A DNA stretch of 64,000 bases from Brevibacillus antibioticus (GTDB taxonomy: Bacteria; Bacillota; Bacilli; Brevibacillales; Brevibacillaceae): assembly GCF_005217615.1 (NCBI RefSeq), contig NZ_SZNK01000001.1, positions 2,251,501 through 2,315,500 of the forward strand. The letters are read 5' to 3'. Made by a program: the position numbers and the translations under genes. How positions within the stretch are numbered: the stretch's first letter is position 1; each line of letters opens with the position of its first letter. Positions 34,321-43,955 of this stretch are shown piece by piece. The notes beneath the pieces were generated by a model that was not told the DNA's origin, ran no database searches, and was given only the letters and a program-made list of their open reading frames with translations.

Positions 34321-35533
34321 CTTGTGCAACCTCTTTCTTTGCAACTTCGACGAGTGCTTCTGGTGTATTTGGTAAACCGTGCAGAGCCGTTTGTCTAAGC
34401 AATGTTTCCAAGACGCGGACAATCCACTCGCCTGGCTTTTTCTGAACGGCTACTTGCAGGTCAAGCCCCGTAATTGCCAAATCCTTGATGGTTTTGACAG
34501 GCATATTTTCGTATTGATCGAGGAGATCTTGCAACGAAAACGATTGCCTCTCCTCCCACCAGCACGCTTGCAATAATAGAAAGAACTCGTTGCACGTGTC
34601 CCAGCCGACTTCAAGCAGCAGTGGTCCCCACTCAATCGCTTGAGGAACGTCCCATTGTGGCTGCAATCGCGTCAGAAGTTCAACCAACCCAAAAATTGCT
34701 TCTGTTTCACGTTTGGACATTTTGAGGAATTGGCATACTTCTCGCGATTGTGCAGGTGAATAATTCGCCGCAAACAGTAGCAACGACCATTTTTTCGTCA
34801 CGGTTTGCAAATGACGGAGCCGCCAAGCATGCTCATGTGAGAGGATAAACAGTTTTTCTATCTCAGGGGCATACGCCATGAGCCCCGTTTCATTCAACAA
34901 CTGACACCCTACCTCTGGGGCTTTGCTGTCGAGCGTTTTATTCAGCTCTTCCCGGATGCGTTCCACAGCAATATGAGCTAACAAAGGTGCAGTCTGTTTC
35001 ATAGCAAGCATGGTCTGGTCTTCTATAGCAAAACCTAACTGGGAAGCAAATCGCACACCTCGTAAAAGCCGAAGGGCATCCTCCTGAAATCTCTCTAGTG
35101 GGATGCCTACAGCCCGAACCAGGCGATACTCCATATCCTCTCGTCCACCGAATGGGTCGTGCAAAACTTGATGACGATCCATCGCCATTGCGTTCATCGT
35201 AAAATCACGTCGCTCCAGATCGAGCCGAAGTTCTGAAACGAATTGAACCTCAGCGGGTCGACGGTAATCTTCATATTTTCCTTCCGTCCGAAACGTGGTT
35301 ACTTCAAACATCTGCCCCTCGATTTTTACAGATACAGTACCGTGTTTCAGACCAGTCGGGACATGATCGGGAAACAATCGGATGACGTCGCCGGGATGGG
35401 CATTCGTACATATATCTATATCATGAACAGGTCGTTGTAAAAGCCAATCGCGGACGCAACCACCCACGTAGTAAGCTTCAAAGCCGTGTTCCTCCAATCT
35501 GTCGAGAACACGCTTTGCCAATTCTATCGCCAA
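34310..35533 (-). CDS. cca: CCA tRNA nucleotidyltransferase
   Basis: A 407-residue class II enzyme that adds or repairs the 3' CCA of tRNA. The active-site block near the N-terminus is YYVGGCVRDWLL with metal ligands in HDIDICT; RRDFTMNAMAMD and the neck element GVRFASQLGF follow. The C-terminal half is the less conserved helical tail. The TTG at 35533 is chosen because GGGGGG lies about six bases upstream. It overlaps birA by 11 bases and follows bshA after 142 bases in which I see no clear element. Confidence 0.93.
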   Translation of the reverse strand: MAIELAKRVLDRLEEHGFEAYYVGGCVRDWLLQRPVHDIDICTNAHPGDVIRLFPDHVPTGLKHGTVSVKIEGQMFEVTTFRTEGKYEDYRRPAEVQFVSELRLDLERRDFTMNAMAMDRHQVLHDPFGGREDMEYRLVRAVGIPLERFQEDALRLLRGVRFASQLGFAIEDQTMLAMKQTAPLLAHIAVERIREELNKTLDSKAPEVGCQLLNETGLMAYAPEIEKLFILSHEHAWRLRHLQTVTKKWSLLLFAANYSPAQSREVCQFLKMSKRETEAIFGLVELLTRLQPQWDVPQAIEWGPLLLEVGWDTCNEFFLLLQACWWEERQSFSLQDLLDQYENMPVKTIKDLAITGLDLQVAVQKKPGEWIVRVLETLLRQTALHGLPNTPEALVEVAKKEVAQDEH

Positions 35534-35675
35534 TCCAATCCCCCCTTTCTGGTTTGCTCCGCCTGATCTACACAAGGAAGCGTTTTTTTATGAGAGTTTT
35601 GTATGGATTGTTCATTTTTATATCCAAGGTGCATCAATTAGCCAAAAGCTCCATCTTACGTTCAAAAGCTTAATT

Positions 35676-36803
35676 TCACACCGGATTGCATGTCAGCAAG
35701 TTAGCGTAAAGAGCTTCATATTGAGAGGCAATCGTTTCGTGACAAAACGTTTTGCAGGATCGCTCGATGCTGTTCGCGGAGAATTCGCGGTATAGGTCTT
35801 CGTTTTGCAAGAGACGTATCGTTTCTTTCGCCATGCCTTCCACGTCCCCAATTGGACGCAAGAAGCCATTCACACCATCCAGCACAACTTCGGGCAAACC
35901 TCCTGCCACTGTAGCGACAACAGGCACACCGCAAGCCATTGCTTCTAATGCGACGAGACCGAAGCTTTCCTTTTCTGATGGAAGCAGCATGATGTCTGCC
36001 ATCGACAATACCTCTGCGACGTCTTCCTGCTTACCGAGGAAGCATACATCGTCGTTCAGACCAAGCTCAGCGATCATCTTGCGGACCAGCCCCATTTCGG
36101 GACCTTCACCAATTAGGATCAGTCTGGAAGGCACTTCTTCACGTACGCGCGAAAATATTTCAATCACATCCGGCACTCGTTTGACCGGACGGAAATTAGA
36201 AATGTGCATAAGAATTTTTTCACCATTCGGTGCAAAAACCTTTTTCAACTTCGTGACCTCTTTCGGGAAATAACGCCGCTTGTCTACGAAGTTGTACACT
36301 GGGATAATTTCTTTTTCAGTATGCAGCAGCTCTTTCGTCTGCCTGATCAAATCATTGGACACCGCTGTTACCAAATCGCTTCGCTCAATGCCGAAGCGGA
36401 TCATATCACTCAAATTCGAGTCATAACCCAGAACAGTAATATCCGTCCCGTGCAGGGTGGTCACAATTTTCAAATGATCCCCTACCATTTGCTTGGCAAG
36501 GAACGCACACAACGCATGTGGCACAGCATAATGCACATGTAATAAGTCCAAGTTTTCATTTTTCGCCACTTGCGCCATTCGGTTCGCCAAGGTCAAATCA
36601 TAGGGTGGATATTTAAAAACATCATAGTTGTTCACTTCTACTTCATGATAGAAAATGTTCGGGTGAAACGCACCTAAGCGAAATGGCATTCCACCTGTAA
36701 TGAAATGGACTTGATGTCCTCGCTCAGCCAATAGCTTGCCAAGCTCCGTAGCTACTACGCCCGATCCGCCCAATGACGGATAGCAAGTAATCCCGATCTT
36801 CAT
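35676..36803 (-). CDS. bshA: N-acetyl-alpha-D-glucosaminyl L-malate synthase (bacillithiol synthesis)
   Basis: A 375-residue GT4 glycosyltransferase that joins GlcNAc from UDP-GlcNAc to L-malate, the first step of bacillithiol. The N-terminus (KIGITCYPSLGGSGVVATELG) and HVHYAVPHA are BshA-specific; the donor site is SEKESFGLVALEAMACGVPV. It lies 16 bases downstream of bshB1, which codes for the next enzyme in the pathway. Confidence 0.95.
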   Translation of the reverse strand: MKIGITCYPSLGGSGVVATELGKLLAERGHQVHFITGGMPFRLGAFHPNIFYHEVEVNNYDVFKYPPYDLTLANRMAQVAKNENLDLLHVHYAVPHALCAFLAKQMVGDHLKIVTTLHGTDITVLGYDSNLSDMIRFGIERSDLVTAVSNDLIRQTKELLHTEKEIIPVYNFVDKRRYFPKEVTKLKKVFAPNGEKILMHISNFRPVKRVPDVIEIFSRVREEVPSRLILIGEGPEMGLVRKMIAELGLNDDVCFLGKQEDVAEVLSMADIMLLPSEKESFGLVALEAMACGVPVVATVAGGLPEVVLDGVNGFLRPIGDVEGMAKETIRLLQNEDLYREFSANSIERSCKTFCHETIASQYEALYANLLTCNPV

Positions 36804-36819
36804 ACAGTGTCACTCCTTC

Positions 36820-37515
36820 TCACAAGCTCTTTAATACATACGGAGCTGCACTGACAAATCCTTCTGCGTAGGCTACACCAGCCTGCTGGCCAAACAGTCG
36901 CTCTCGATACTCGACAGACTCCAGATACCCGTTGGTTAGCGGTGTATGAACGCTGCCTTCTTCTAGCTCAAACTGACTGCAGTAACAACGTAGCGCCTCC
37001 ATTTTTTGCGGATAAACAGCGGTGATATCCACAACAACCTGAGGCGTGACAGTGGAATTAATAAAATAGTAAAGGAATTGCGAAGGTCGATAGGCAGACA
37101 AAGAAGGCTCCGGCAAATACTTGCGGATGCCCGCATTAAACACCGCCTCGCGAACGATTCTACTTATGCTTTCATGATCTGGATGACGATCCGCGAAATA
37201 AGGCGCTAGCACAATGGCTGGGCGAGTTTCGCGAATGAGCTTAACGACACGTTCAATTGCACTTTCCCTAACTGCCTCCAAGCCACGATCAGGCAGACCA
37301 AAATTATAGCGAGCAGCCACTCCCATCACATGGTCAGCTGCAGCCGCTTCTTGTTGCCTTCTCTCCACCGTTCCATTCGAAGACAATTCCGCATAGGTCA
37401 AGTCGAGAATCCCCACGCGCTTTCCCTCTTTAGCTGCCAAAATCAGACTGCCTGCCGCGCCGATCTCGACATCGTCAGGATGAGCGCCGATTGCCAAAAT
37501 ATCGAGTGAACTCAT
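36820..37515 (-). CDS. bshB1: Bacillithiol biosynthesis deacetylase BshB1
   Basis: A 231-residue zinc-dependent LmbE-family deacetylase that removes acetyl from GlcNAc-malate. It has the AHPDDVE metal motif at residues 10-16, and a second His in [12 protein letters not shown]. Its ATG overlaps the mgsA stop (ATGA), with GGAG eight bases upstream. Confidence 0.94.
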   Translation of the reverse strand: MSSLDILAIGAHPDDVEIGAAGSLILAAKEGKRVGILDLTYAELSSNGTVERRQQEAAAADHVMGVAARYNFGLPDRGLEAVRESAIERVVKLIRETRPAIVLAPYFADRHPDHESISRIVREAVFNAGIRKYLPEPSLSAYRPSQFLYYFINSTVTPQVVVDITAVYPQKMEALRCYCSQFELEEGSVHTPLTNGYLESVEYRERLFGQQAGVAYAEGFVSAAPYVLKSL

Positions 37516-37922
37516 GCTTCATTCTCCTCATGCACCACTTCGCGCCAATCCAGTTGTCCCAGCTCCAAAGCCTTCAGCATGATTTCTGCCGAACCGAGAT
37601 TGGTGGCAAACGGTATCTTGTGCACATCACACAGTCGAAGCAGTGCGATAATATCAGGTTCATGTGGTTGAGAGGTAAGCGGATCACGCAAAAAGATAAT
37701 CAAATCCATCTCATTGCGGGCGATCATCGCACCGATTTGTTGATCGCCTCCTAATGGCCCTGACAGAAATCGGGTTAGGGACAGCGACGTAGCTTCCATG
37801 ATTCGCGACCCAGTTGTTCCTGTGGCATACAGGTCATGCTTTGCCAAAATGGATTCATAGGCCATCGCTAGTTGCACAATCTGTTCTTTCATTCGATCAT
37901 GGGCAATCAATGCAATTTTCAA
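37512..37922 (-). CDS. mgsA: Methylglyoxal synthase
   Basis: A 136-residue enzyme that turns dihydroxyacetone phosphate into methylglyoxal, a bypass of lower glycolysis. It shows [22 protein letters not shown], and the catalytic Asp in [14 protein letters not shown]. The TTG at 37922 follows GGGAGAGG by five bases and gives the family length (B. subtilis MgsA 137). Bacillithiol takes part in methylglyoxal detoxification, so coupling to bshB1 makes sense. Confidence 0.94.
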   Translation of the reverse strand: MKIALIAHDRMKEQIVQLAMAYESILAKHDLYATGTTGSRIMEATSLSLTRFLSGPLGGDQQIGAMIARNEMDLIIFLRDPLTSQPHEPDIIALLRLCDVHKIPFATNLGSAEIMLKALELGQLDWREVVHEENEA

Positions 37923-37971
37923 GAAAACCTCTCCCTTTATAGCTGGGTAAATGTGTATGTTAAACAAACGT

Positions 37972-38724
37972 TTAATCGATCAGATGTTCCAATCCGTAAA
38001 TCAATCCGTTCATATTCATTACAGCTTTAATGGCCATATTCACGCCTGGCATGAAAGATTCCCGGTTAATCGAATCATGTCGGATGGACAGCGTTTGACC
38101 TGTTGCCCCAAACAAAACCTCTTGGTGAGCAACCATACCTGGTAGACGGACACTGTGAATCCGGAAGCCTTCGTAATCTGCTCCGCGAGCGCCTGGAATC
38201 GTTTCAACCTCTTCAGGATGCCCTTGCTTGAGCTCTTCCCGAACGGCTGCAATCATTTCCGCGGTCTTCAAAGCAGTTCCGCTTGGCGCATCCAGCTTTC
38301 GGTCATGATGCAGCTCGATAATTTCCACATGTGGCATATATTTTGCTGCCATTGCGGAAAACTTCATACATAGAATCGCCCCGATTGCAAAATTGGGAGC
38401 AATGATGGCACCCAGTCCCGCTTCTTTATAGCGCTCAGTCATCTCTTGCAGCTGCTCTGTTGTCAGCCCCGTTGTTCCAACAACCGGTCTCACACCACGA
38501 GCCAGACAGAGCTCCATATGACGATACACCGTATGCGGTGTCGTAAAGTCTACCAGAACATCCGGCTTCATTTCGTCCAATTGTTGATTGATTTCCTCTT
38601 CGCTCACACGTGTATCCAGATTGCCTGTAAAAACAAGCGCGGTATCCTGCGCTAGCATTTTCACTACTTCTTGCCCCATTCGACCATTTGCGCCAGCAAC
38701 TGCTACACGGATTTGTTTAGTCAT
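37972..38724 (-). CDS. dapB: 4-hydroxy-tetrahydrodipicolinate reductase
   Basis: A 250-residue NAD(P)H-dependent enzyme of lysine and diaminopimelate (and spore dipicolinate) synthesis. It has the dinucleotide motif [12 protein letters not shown], the substrate-binding [15 protein letters not shown] (about residue 140), and a complete C-terminal domain. It begins one base after the mazG-type stop and precedes mgsA by 49 bases. Confidence 0.95.
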   Translation of the reverse strand: MTKQIRVAVAGANGRMGQEVVKMLAQDTALVFTGNLDTRVSEEEINQQLDEMKPDVLVDFTTPHTVYRHMELCLARGVRPVVGTTGLTTEQLQEMTERYKEAGLGAIIAPNFAIGAILCMKFSAMAAKYMPHVEIIELHHDRKLDAPSGTALKTAEMIAAVREELKQGHPEEVETIPGARGADYEGFRIHSVRLPGMVAHQEVLFGATGQTLSIRHDSINRESFMPGVNMAIKAVMNMNGLIYGLEHLID

Positions 38725-38725
38725 G

Positions 38726-39064
38726 CTACTCGTTCTCCTCTATTCTCGTCCAGCGATCTTTATCGCGGGTATTAAACTTGTGCATAATACGATCAAACGC
38801 TTCCTGCAAATCGATTCCGAGCGAGTTTGCGAAACAAATCACGATGAAGAGTACGTCACCCAACTCTTCTTCTACTGTTTTTTCGCCTTCGTCCTTTTTC
38901 TTCGGTTTTTCTCCATAAAAATGGTTAATCTCTCTGGCTAATTCACCTACTTCTTCGGTCATTCTAGCCAGCATGGAAAGCGGAGAAAAGTATCCTTCTT
39001 TAAATTGCGATATGTATTGATCAACTTCTTGCTGCATCTCTTGCATAGTCTTTTGCCGTTCCAT
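38726..39064 (-). CDS. MazG-like nucleotide pyrophosphohydrolase (YpjD type)
   Basis: A 112-residue all-alpha NTP-PPase. The metal site is EEVGELAREINHF (about residues 36-48) and EEELGDVLFIVICFANSLGID (about 64-84), giving the E-E-x-x-E and E-x-x-D ligands. It hydrolyses (d)NTP-like substrates; the real substrate is unknown. It is the first gene of the mazG-dapB-mgsA-bshB1-bshA-cca-birA unit, as ypjD is in B. subtilis. Confidence 0.92.
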   Translation of the reverse strand: MERQKTMQEMQQEVDQYISQFKEGYFSPLSMLARMTEEVGELAREINHFYGEKPKKKDEGEKTVEEELGDVLFIVICFANSLGIDLQEAFDRIMHKFNTRDKDRWTRIEENE

Positions 39065-39102
39065 CCGCCCACTCCTTTTTCACATTCTTCTCTCTTTCAC
39101 CT

Positions 39103-39131
39103 ATCGTACTAAAAAAGGCTTCGTTTGCCAA
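39103..39131 (-). promoter_or_regulatory. Candidate promoter of the mazG-dapB-mgsA-bsh cluster
   Basis: On the minus strand TTGGCA (39126-39131), a 17-base spacer and TACGAT (39103-39108), 39 bases before the mazG-type ATG. Confidence 0.5.
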
Positions 39132-39158
39132 ATCTCAATACTCCGTCTTTCCAGCATA

Positions 39159-39188
39159 TGGACAACCAAACGAGCGTTCATTTATAAT
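39159..39188 (+). promoter_or_regulatory. Candidate SigA promoter of the YitT-family gene
   Basis: TGGACA (39159-39164), an 18-base spacer and a perfect TATAAT (39183-39188) on the plus strand. The leader of about 85 bases contains a 7-bp inverted repeat CAGGTAA/TTACCTG (39206-39227). The promoter diverges from that of the mazG-dapB cluster. Confidence 0.6.
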
Positions 39189-39280
39189 GGCTTTCGGATA
39201 GCCCTCAGGTAACACAAGTATTACCTGCACATCAAGTCCGGGGGGAAGCCTGTTTCCTGATCCGGCGAACAGGAGGATAT

Positions 39281-40138
39281 ATGAAAATTCGTCTTGACAG
39301 TATCTTTGCCATTATCATCGGTTCTGCCATTATGGGATTCGGTATTAACGCATTCAACATTCCCAATCATCTAGCTGAGGGCGGCATCACTGGTATCAGT
39401 ATTTTGATCAAGCTGTTAGTTCCTGTTGTAGATCAGGGAATCGTCTTCTTTGTTCTGAACGTACCGCTATTTTTCTTGGGCTGGAAAATTCTTGGACGAA
39501 CTTCTTTTTTCTACACGATTTTGGGAACGGTTTCTCTTTCCGTCTTTTTATCCTTATTTGATGGAGTGCTTCCATTGCCGATGAAAGATCGCCTGCTTGC
39601 TTCCCTGTATGCCGGGGTAGCTGTTGGTGTCGGGTTAGGGATTATTTTCCGTTACGGCGGGACGACCGGCGGTGTGGACATCATTGCCAGACTGCTTCAG
39701 AAATACATGGGTATCAGTATGGGAAGGACGTTGTTTTTCGGAGACATCTTGGTTATTGGGGCGTCCCTCGTCTATTTGAATCTAGAAAGCGCCATGTATA
39801 CCCTTGTTGTCGTCTTTATCGCAGCACGTGTCATCGACTTTTTCCAAGATGGCGCTTATGCAGGAAAAGCATTGACGATCATCTCCAACGAAGCAGATAG
39901 CATCGCCAAGCATATTCTCGATGTAGGACGTGGTGTGACACTCTTAGCCGGTAAAGGCGCCTACTCTGGCGAGGAAAAGAAAGTCATCTATGTCGTTGTC
40001 AGCCGAAATGAAGTCATGCGTTTTAAAACCATTGTGCAAGAAATTGATCCGCATGCCTTTGTCATCGTAAACGACGTGCATGAAGTTCTCGGGGAAGGCT
40101 TCACCCTTGATGAAAACAAGAAACCGCTTCACGATTAG
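39281..40138 (+). CDS. YitT family membrane protein (YpjC type)
   Basis: A 285-residue integral membrane protein with about five membrane segments in residues 1-170 (YitT_membrane domain, including the GGTTGGVDIIARLL loop) and a cytoplasmic C-terminal DUF2179 domain (about residues 195-275; AYSGEEKKVIYVVVSRNEV). Function is unknown; relatives are thought to be transporters. AGGAGG precedes the ATG. It is one of only two plus-strand genes in the window, inside a block whose order matches ypjB-ypjC-ypjD of B. subtilis. Confidence 0.9.
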   Translation: MKIRLDSIFAIIIGSAIMGFGINAFNIPNHLAEGGITGISILIKLLVPVVDQGIVFFVLNVPLFFLGWKILGRTSFFYTILGTVSLSVFLSLFDGVLPLPMKDRLLASLYAGVAVGVGLGIIFRYGGTTGGVDIIARLLQKYMGISMGRTLFFGDILVIGASLVYLNLESAMYTLVVVFIAARVIDFFQDGAYAGKALTIISNEADSIAKHILDVGRGVTLLAGKGAYSGEEKKVIYVVVSRNEVMRFKTIVQEIDPHAFVIVNDVHEVLGEGFTLDENKKPLHD

Positions 40139-40153
40139 CACGAAGCTGCACAG

Positions 40154-40189
40154 AAAAACCCTTGCCTTTTCGTACAGGCAAGGGTTTTT
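40154..40189. terminator. Bidirectional terminator between the YitT gene and ypjB
   Basis: A perfect 14-bp stem (40154-40167 with 40176-40189) flanked by A5 and T5, so it serves the plus-strand gene ending at 40138 and the minus-strand gene ending at 40197. Confidence 0.92.
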
Positions 40190-40196
40190 GCACCTT

Positions 40197-41012
40197 TTAG
40201 GTCGAACGGATTTCTCCGTCATATTTCTTCCATGCCACGTAAGACAAGGCCATGATCAAAGCTATCGAGATAGAAGCGAGAATAAGTATAGGAGAATCTG
40301 GCCGCATCATTAAACGAGCAAACGTACTCTTCTCTTCTCCCACAAACGCCACTTGAAAAGAGCTGTTCAATTCTCGCAACGCCTCTCGAACAAGCTGCCA
40401 ATCGACTTGGCTGTTTCGCATCTCTTTGGATATGATATCGTACGCAACCGTAATCGAGGACATTTGCCCCTCTGGAAGCTGAATACTCATCCCCGGCCTA
40501 ATAGCCAGAAATAATCGGTAGTTCTCATCAAACTGTTCGCGAAACTGACCGAAATTCCGCTCAACAGCCGATAGCTGCAGATTTTGGACCTGTGTGACAA
40601 GAGAAGGATAGTAGCTACGCCACATCGGCTGGTGATCATGGGTAAGTGCGTCTATGGCGATACGGACCTGCGTGGCATGCCACAGCAATTGTTGTTCACT
40701 TGCATTTGCAGAAGCAAAGCTTTGCTTGGCTGCCAGTATGGACTGGGTCACTGCATTCAGACTCTCAATTCGTATTGGATTGGGCAAATGCTGGTTCGGG
40801 AATCGGTCTGCTAGTTGGACGATGCGCTGCTCTGCCCCTTCAAGATCTCCCTTTTTTGCATACATCAGTAACTCATGCGCAATTTGATCCAAGGCGGCCA
40901 ACTGCTTTTCTTCTATCGGTTGATTCAGCTTCGAGTACAAATTATGAATGGGCCACGACAAGAACAACCCGATCATGAGAAAGAATAATAAAAACCGGAT
41001 GTTTTTCTTCAA
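40197..41012 (-). CDS. ypjB: Sporulation protein YpjB
   Basis: A 271-residue protein with an N-terminal membrane helix or signal (about residues 5-22), an outside helical domain (about 25-235) and a C-terminal membrane helix (about 240-260, ILILASISIALIMALSYVAW). This is the plan of YpjB, a protein reported to be involved in sporulation. It starts at TTG with AAGGAGG nine bases upstream. The order qcrC-ypjA-ypjB is kept. Confidence 0.85.
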   Translation of the reverse strand: MKKNIRFLLFFLMIGLFLSWPIHNLYSKLNQPIEEKQLAALDQIAHELLMYAKKGDLEGAEQRIVQLADRFPNQHLPNPIRIESLNAVTQSILAAKQSFASANASEQQLLWHATQVRIAIDALTHDHQPMWRSYYPSLVTQVQNLQLSAVERNFGQFREQFDENYRLFLAIRPGMSIQLPEGQMSSITVAYDIISKEMRNSQVDWQLVREALRELNSSFQVAFVGEEKSTFARLMMRPDSPILILASISIALIMALSYVAWKKYDGEIRST

Positions 41013-41060
41013 CGCAAATAACCTCCTTCCCTAGTACAGCCTATGGAAAGGAGGACAAGA

Positions 41061-41660
41061 TTAGACCTTATTTGTCGTATACTTCATATTTACCCACCAG
41101 ATCACCGAGATCGAGATCAGACTGAGAAGAACCGTACACAAACCAACGAAGCCCTCATACGGATCCAGCACACTCGGCAGCCATGGATGGATGTCCATGA
41201 CGTAATCGAGAAAATCATTATTCAGTGTCCACAGTGCAGCGATTCCCACCGGCAGAAGACTTAGCTTGTAAAAACGCGCGTACAAAACAGATTCCACAGC
41301 CATGCCCGTATGGGAAATAATCAGCATCACGTCTGTCCAACGCACTTCATTGCCCATCATCCAACCAGCCACGATAATGCAGACGGCCCAGACACCATAC
41401 TTAAAATTGGTGATGCCAGCCAAAGCTTCCAGTACAGGAATGTGTCGACCCAACAAATAGGTAAGGAGTACAAGCGAAAAAAGTCCGCTACCTGTCGGGC
41501 TGTCCGGGACAAAAGGAATCAAATATGCTGGTGTCTCAGCCAATTGGTTACCATACCAGATGAATCCATATATGGTTCCTAAAAAGTTGACGACGAACAG
41601 CGTCCAAAGAAACCACCTTTTGCCCAAAGATTGCCGAAACCACTCCCATATCCAGATCAT
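41061..41660 (-). CDS. ypjA: DUF1405 family membrane protein (YpjA type)
   Basis: A 199-residue protein with about five or six membrane helices (WFLWTLFVVNFLGTIYGFIW near residue 16; VLLTYLLGR; YGVWAVCIIVAGWMMG). It is a conserved protein of unknown function always found near qcr genes in Bacillales. It follows qcrC after a terminator and precedes ypjB by 48 bases. Confidence 0.87.
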   Translation of the reverse strand: MIWIWEWFRQSLGKRWFLWTLFVVNFLGTIYGFIWYGNQLAETPAYLIPFVPDSPTGSGLFSLVLLTYLLGRHIPVLEALAGITNFKYGVWAVCIIVAGWMMGNEVRWTDVMLIISHTGMAVESVLYARFYKLSLLPVGIAALWTLNNDFLDYVMDIHPWLPSVLDPYEGFVGLCTVLLSLISISVIWWVNMKYTTNKV

Positions 41661-41689
41661 CTATAATCGTCTCCCGCTGTGTACGCCGC

Positions 41690-41725
41690 TAACGAAAAAG
41701 CTGACCGCATTACCAGCCAGCTTTT
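41690..41725 (-). terminator. Terminator of qcrABC
   Basis: An 8-9 bp stem (41695-41703 with 41718-41725) followed on the minus strand by TTTTTCGTT, 12 bases after the qcrC stop. Confidence 0.75.
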
Positions 41726-41736
41726 CCCCTATTAGC

Positions 41737-42528
41737 TTATTTCAAGCCAGCCATGTATTCAGCTAGCTTTGCGATTTCTGCATCATCTTTGATCATACCG
41801 CCCGGCATTGCGCCTTTACCGCTCTTGATGATATCAGTAATCTTGGCTGCATCCAAAGTTGCGCCGATTTTTTGGAGGTTTGGACCCATGCCACCCTCCA
41901 TGTTTTTACCATGGCACCCCATACAGCTTGTTTGCGCTTTCCAAAGCGCATCTGCTTTAAAGCTGGTGTCAGCAGGTGCAGGTGCAGCTGCACTCGATCC
42001 CTCTTTGCCACCAGTTCCTTTTCCTTTATCTGGGTGAGCCAGATGATATTCATGGTTTGCCGCCCAAGTCAGGTAGAAAACACCAACGAGTGCAGTCAGC
42101 ATCAAGCCTGTAGCAACTGGACGCTTGCTAGGACGACGCTCTTTGCTGGTATCCAGCCAAGGCGCCAACATCAGTGCACCAAATGCGATACCTGGAATGA
42201 CAACGATACCGAGTACGACCCAATCCCCAGCAGCCCAAGGATATTTCAGCATTTGATACAGGAACAAGAAGTACCAGTCTGGCAACGGAATGAATGAAGT
42301 ATCATTCGGGTTTGCTTTGTCAGTTAACGGCGACGGGTGTGAAACCGTTAACACAAGGAAACCAACCAAGCAAACAGCTGCCACCATCCACTCTTTCAAC
42401 AGGAAGTTTGGCCAGAACGGCTCGTTTTTACCTGGAAAGTCGGAGTAGGCTGGAGAAATGTTTGGAATACGCTTCGCCGATACTCGGGAATCTCCGACGA
42501 AGGTAGCATCTTTATCTTGTTTTGCCAT
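41737..42528 (-). CDS. qcrC: Menaquinol:cytochrome c reductase, cytochrome b/c subunit
   Basis: A 263-residue fusion of the subunit IV-like part of cytochrome b (three membrane helices, about residues 45-165) with a c-type cytochrome domain (about 190-263) outside the membrane. The heme c motif is CMGCH (about residue 206) and the Met ligand is probably in GKGAMPGGM. This fusion is typical of Bacillales bc complexes. It is the third gene of qcrABC. Confidence 0.95.
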   Translation of the reverse strand: MAKQDKDATFVGDSRVSAKRIPNISPAYSDFPGKNEPFWPNFLLKEWMVAAVCLVGFLVLTVSHPSPLTDKANPNDTSFIPLPDWYFLFLYQMLKYPWAAGDWVVLGIVVIPGIAFGALMLAPWLDTSKERRPSKRPVATGLMLTALVGVFYLTWAANHEYHLAHPDKGKGTGGKEGSSAAAPAPADTSFKADALWKAQTSCMGCHGKNMEGGMGPNLQKIGATLDAAKITDIIKSGKGAMPGGMIKDDAEIAKLAEYMAGLK

Positions 42529-42556
42529 GCTATTTCCTCCTTTTTTCGAAGACCGA

Positions 42557-43228
42557 TTATAGTGGACCCGAGATACCTTGCGAACGGATCATAACAAAGT
42601 GAGCTCCCAACAGACCAAGTAGCGCGCCTGGGAGGAAGAACACGTGAATCGCGAAGAAACGGGTAAGGGTTTGCGCCCCTAGAATGTCTCCACCTGTGAG
42701 CAATGTTTTTACGTATGGACCAATCAAAGGTACAGAGTCAGCGATCTGCACACCTACTTTGGTCGCAAAGTATGCGGTGTTATCCCAAGGCAAGAGGTAA
42801 CCTGTGAAACCGAGACCAAGCATAACGAAGAAAATCAGTACGCCCACTACCCAGTTCAATTCACGAGGCTTTTTGTATGCACCTGTAAAGAATACACGCA
42901 GAGTATGTAGGAACATCATCACGATTACCAAGCTGGCACCCCAGTGATGCATACCGCGTACGATTACCCCGAACGCTACTTCGTTCTGGAGGTATTTAAC
43001 GGATTCGTAAGCATTGATAACGTCTGGTACATAGTACATTGTCAAGAACATACCAGACAAGATTTGAATAACGGTAATAAAGAACGTAAGTCCACCAAAG
43101 CAGTAAACAAAAGCGGAAAAATGATGTGCCGGGTTCACGTGCTCAGGTACTTCGTGGTCAGCCAAGTCACGCCACATCGGAGTGATGTTTAAGCGTTCGT
43201 CGACCCAATCATACATTTTTTGCATCAT
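42557..43228 (-). CDS. qcrB: Menaquinol:cytochrome c reductase, cytochrome b subunit
   Basis: A 223-residue b6-type cytochrome with four membrane helices. Heme ligands lie in VRGMHHWGAS (about residues 90-95) and in FFAIHVFFLPG (about 195). It starts one base after the qcrA stop. It oxidises menaquinol together with QcrA and QcrC. Confidence 0.96.
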   Translation of the reverse strand: MMQKMYDWVDERLNITPMWRDLADHEVPEHVNPAHHFSAFVYCFGGLTFFITVIQILSGMFLTMYYVPDVINAYESVKYLQNEVAFGVIVRGMHHWGASLVIVMMFLHTLRVFFTGAYKKPRELNWVVGVLIFFVMLGLGFTGYLLPWDNTAYFATKVGVQIADSVPLIGPYVKTLLTGGDILGAQTLTRFFAIHVFFLPGALLGLLGAHFVMIRSQGISGPL

Positions 43229-43229
43229 T

Positions 43230-43748
43230 TTAGCCGTTCACCCCCGGACGAGGATTTGCTTTTACTTTACCTAAATACAATTTCCCATCTTTGACTTCTG
43301 TCTCATACTCATCAAGAGAGGCCGTGGGTGGCGTTCCCAAAATGTGCTCGCCATTGATCGTATAACGACCCATGTGGCAAGGACAGAAGTACTCATTCGG
43401 TTGTCCTGCGCCAGTTCCCCAGCTAACCGTACACCCTAAGTGCTTACAGATCGGGGACAGAGCAAGAATCTCACCCTTTTCGTTCTTGGTAACCCATGCA
43501 GTAAGTGTTGATTCTGATTCATACCAACCGTCCTTGGTATGGACTTTGAATTCAACGCGTTTTGGCACGGCATTAAACTCATCCGGACTGCCGACAGCCA
43601 CTTTATCTCCACCTGCATGTCCTTGCAGAAGGGGGTCTACCGCAAAACGAATCATTGGGGTGATCATTCCCGCAGCAAGGAATCCGCCAGTTCCCATCAG
43701 GGCGTAGTTCAAAAATGTACGCCTGGAAATTTCGCGTTTGTCTCCCAT
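43230..43748 (-). CDS. qcrA: Menaquinol:cytochrome c reductase, Rieske iron-sulfur subunit
   Basis: A 172-residue Rieske protein. A twin-arginine type N-terminus (ISRRTFLNYALMG) with membrane anchor is followed by the Rieske domain with CKHLGC and CPCHMGRY, which bind the 2Fe-2S cluster. The ATG at 43748 has AAGGAGG nine bases upstream; the open frame extends 26 codons further without a site. It is the first gene of qcrABC. Confidence 0.95.
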   Translation of the reverse strand: MGDKREISRRTFLNYALMGTGGFLAAGMITPMIRFAVDPLLQGHAGGDKVAVGSPDEFNAVPKRVEFKVHTKDGWYESESTLTAWVTKNEKGEILALSPICKHLGCTVSWGTGAGQPNEYFCPCHMGRYTINGEHILGTPPTASLDEYETEVKDGKLYLGKVKANPRPGVNG

Positions 43749-43821
43749 ATCTTTTTCCCTCCTTATCCTGTAAAATAGCGCTACGATGGCATTTTTATAC
43801 ATATACACTAGGTCAATCCCA

Positions 43822-43850
43822 ATCATAGCTAACGCCTATAAAGATGTCAA
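43822..43850 (-). promoter_or_regulatory. SigA-type promoter of qcrABC
   Basis: On the minus strand a perfect TTGACA (43845-43850), a 17-base spacer and TATGAT (43822-43827), 73 bases upstream of the qcrA start. Confidence 0.75.
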
Positions 43851-43852
43851 GA

Positions 43853-43867
43853 ATGTCCAGTGGACAT
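43853..43867. promoter_or_regulatory. Putative operator upstream of the qcr promoter
   Basis: ATGTCCA-N-TGGACAT is a perfect 15-bp palindrome two bases upstream of the -35. Such a place suits an activator or repressor; the protein is not known. Confidence 0.45.
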
Positions 43868-43955
43868 GTCTTTGCCCAAACGATGTGTGACAGGATATTG
43901 TTGCCAGATTGTCAAATTTATGACCTTGCCCCACCCATTTTTCTGTAGTATTACC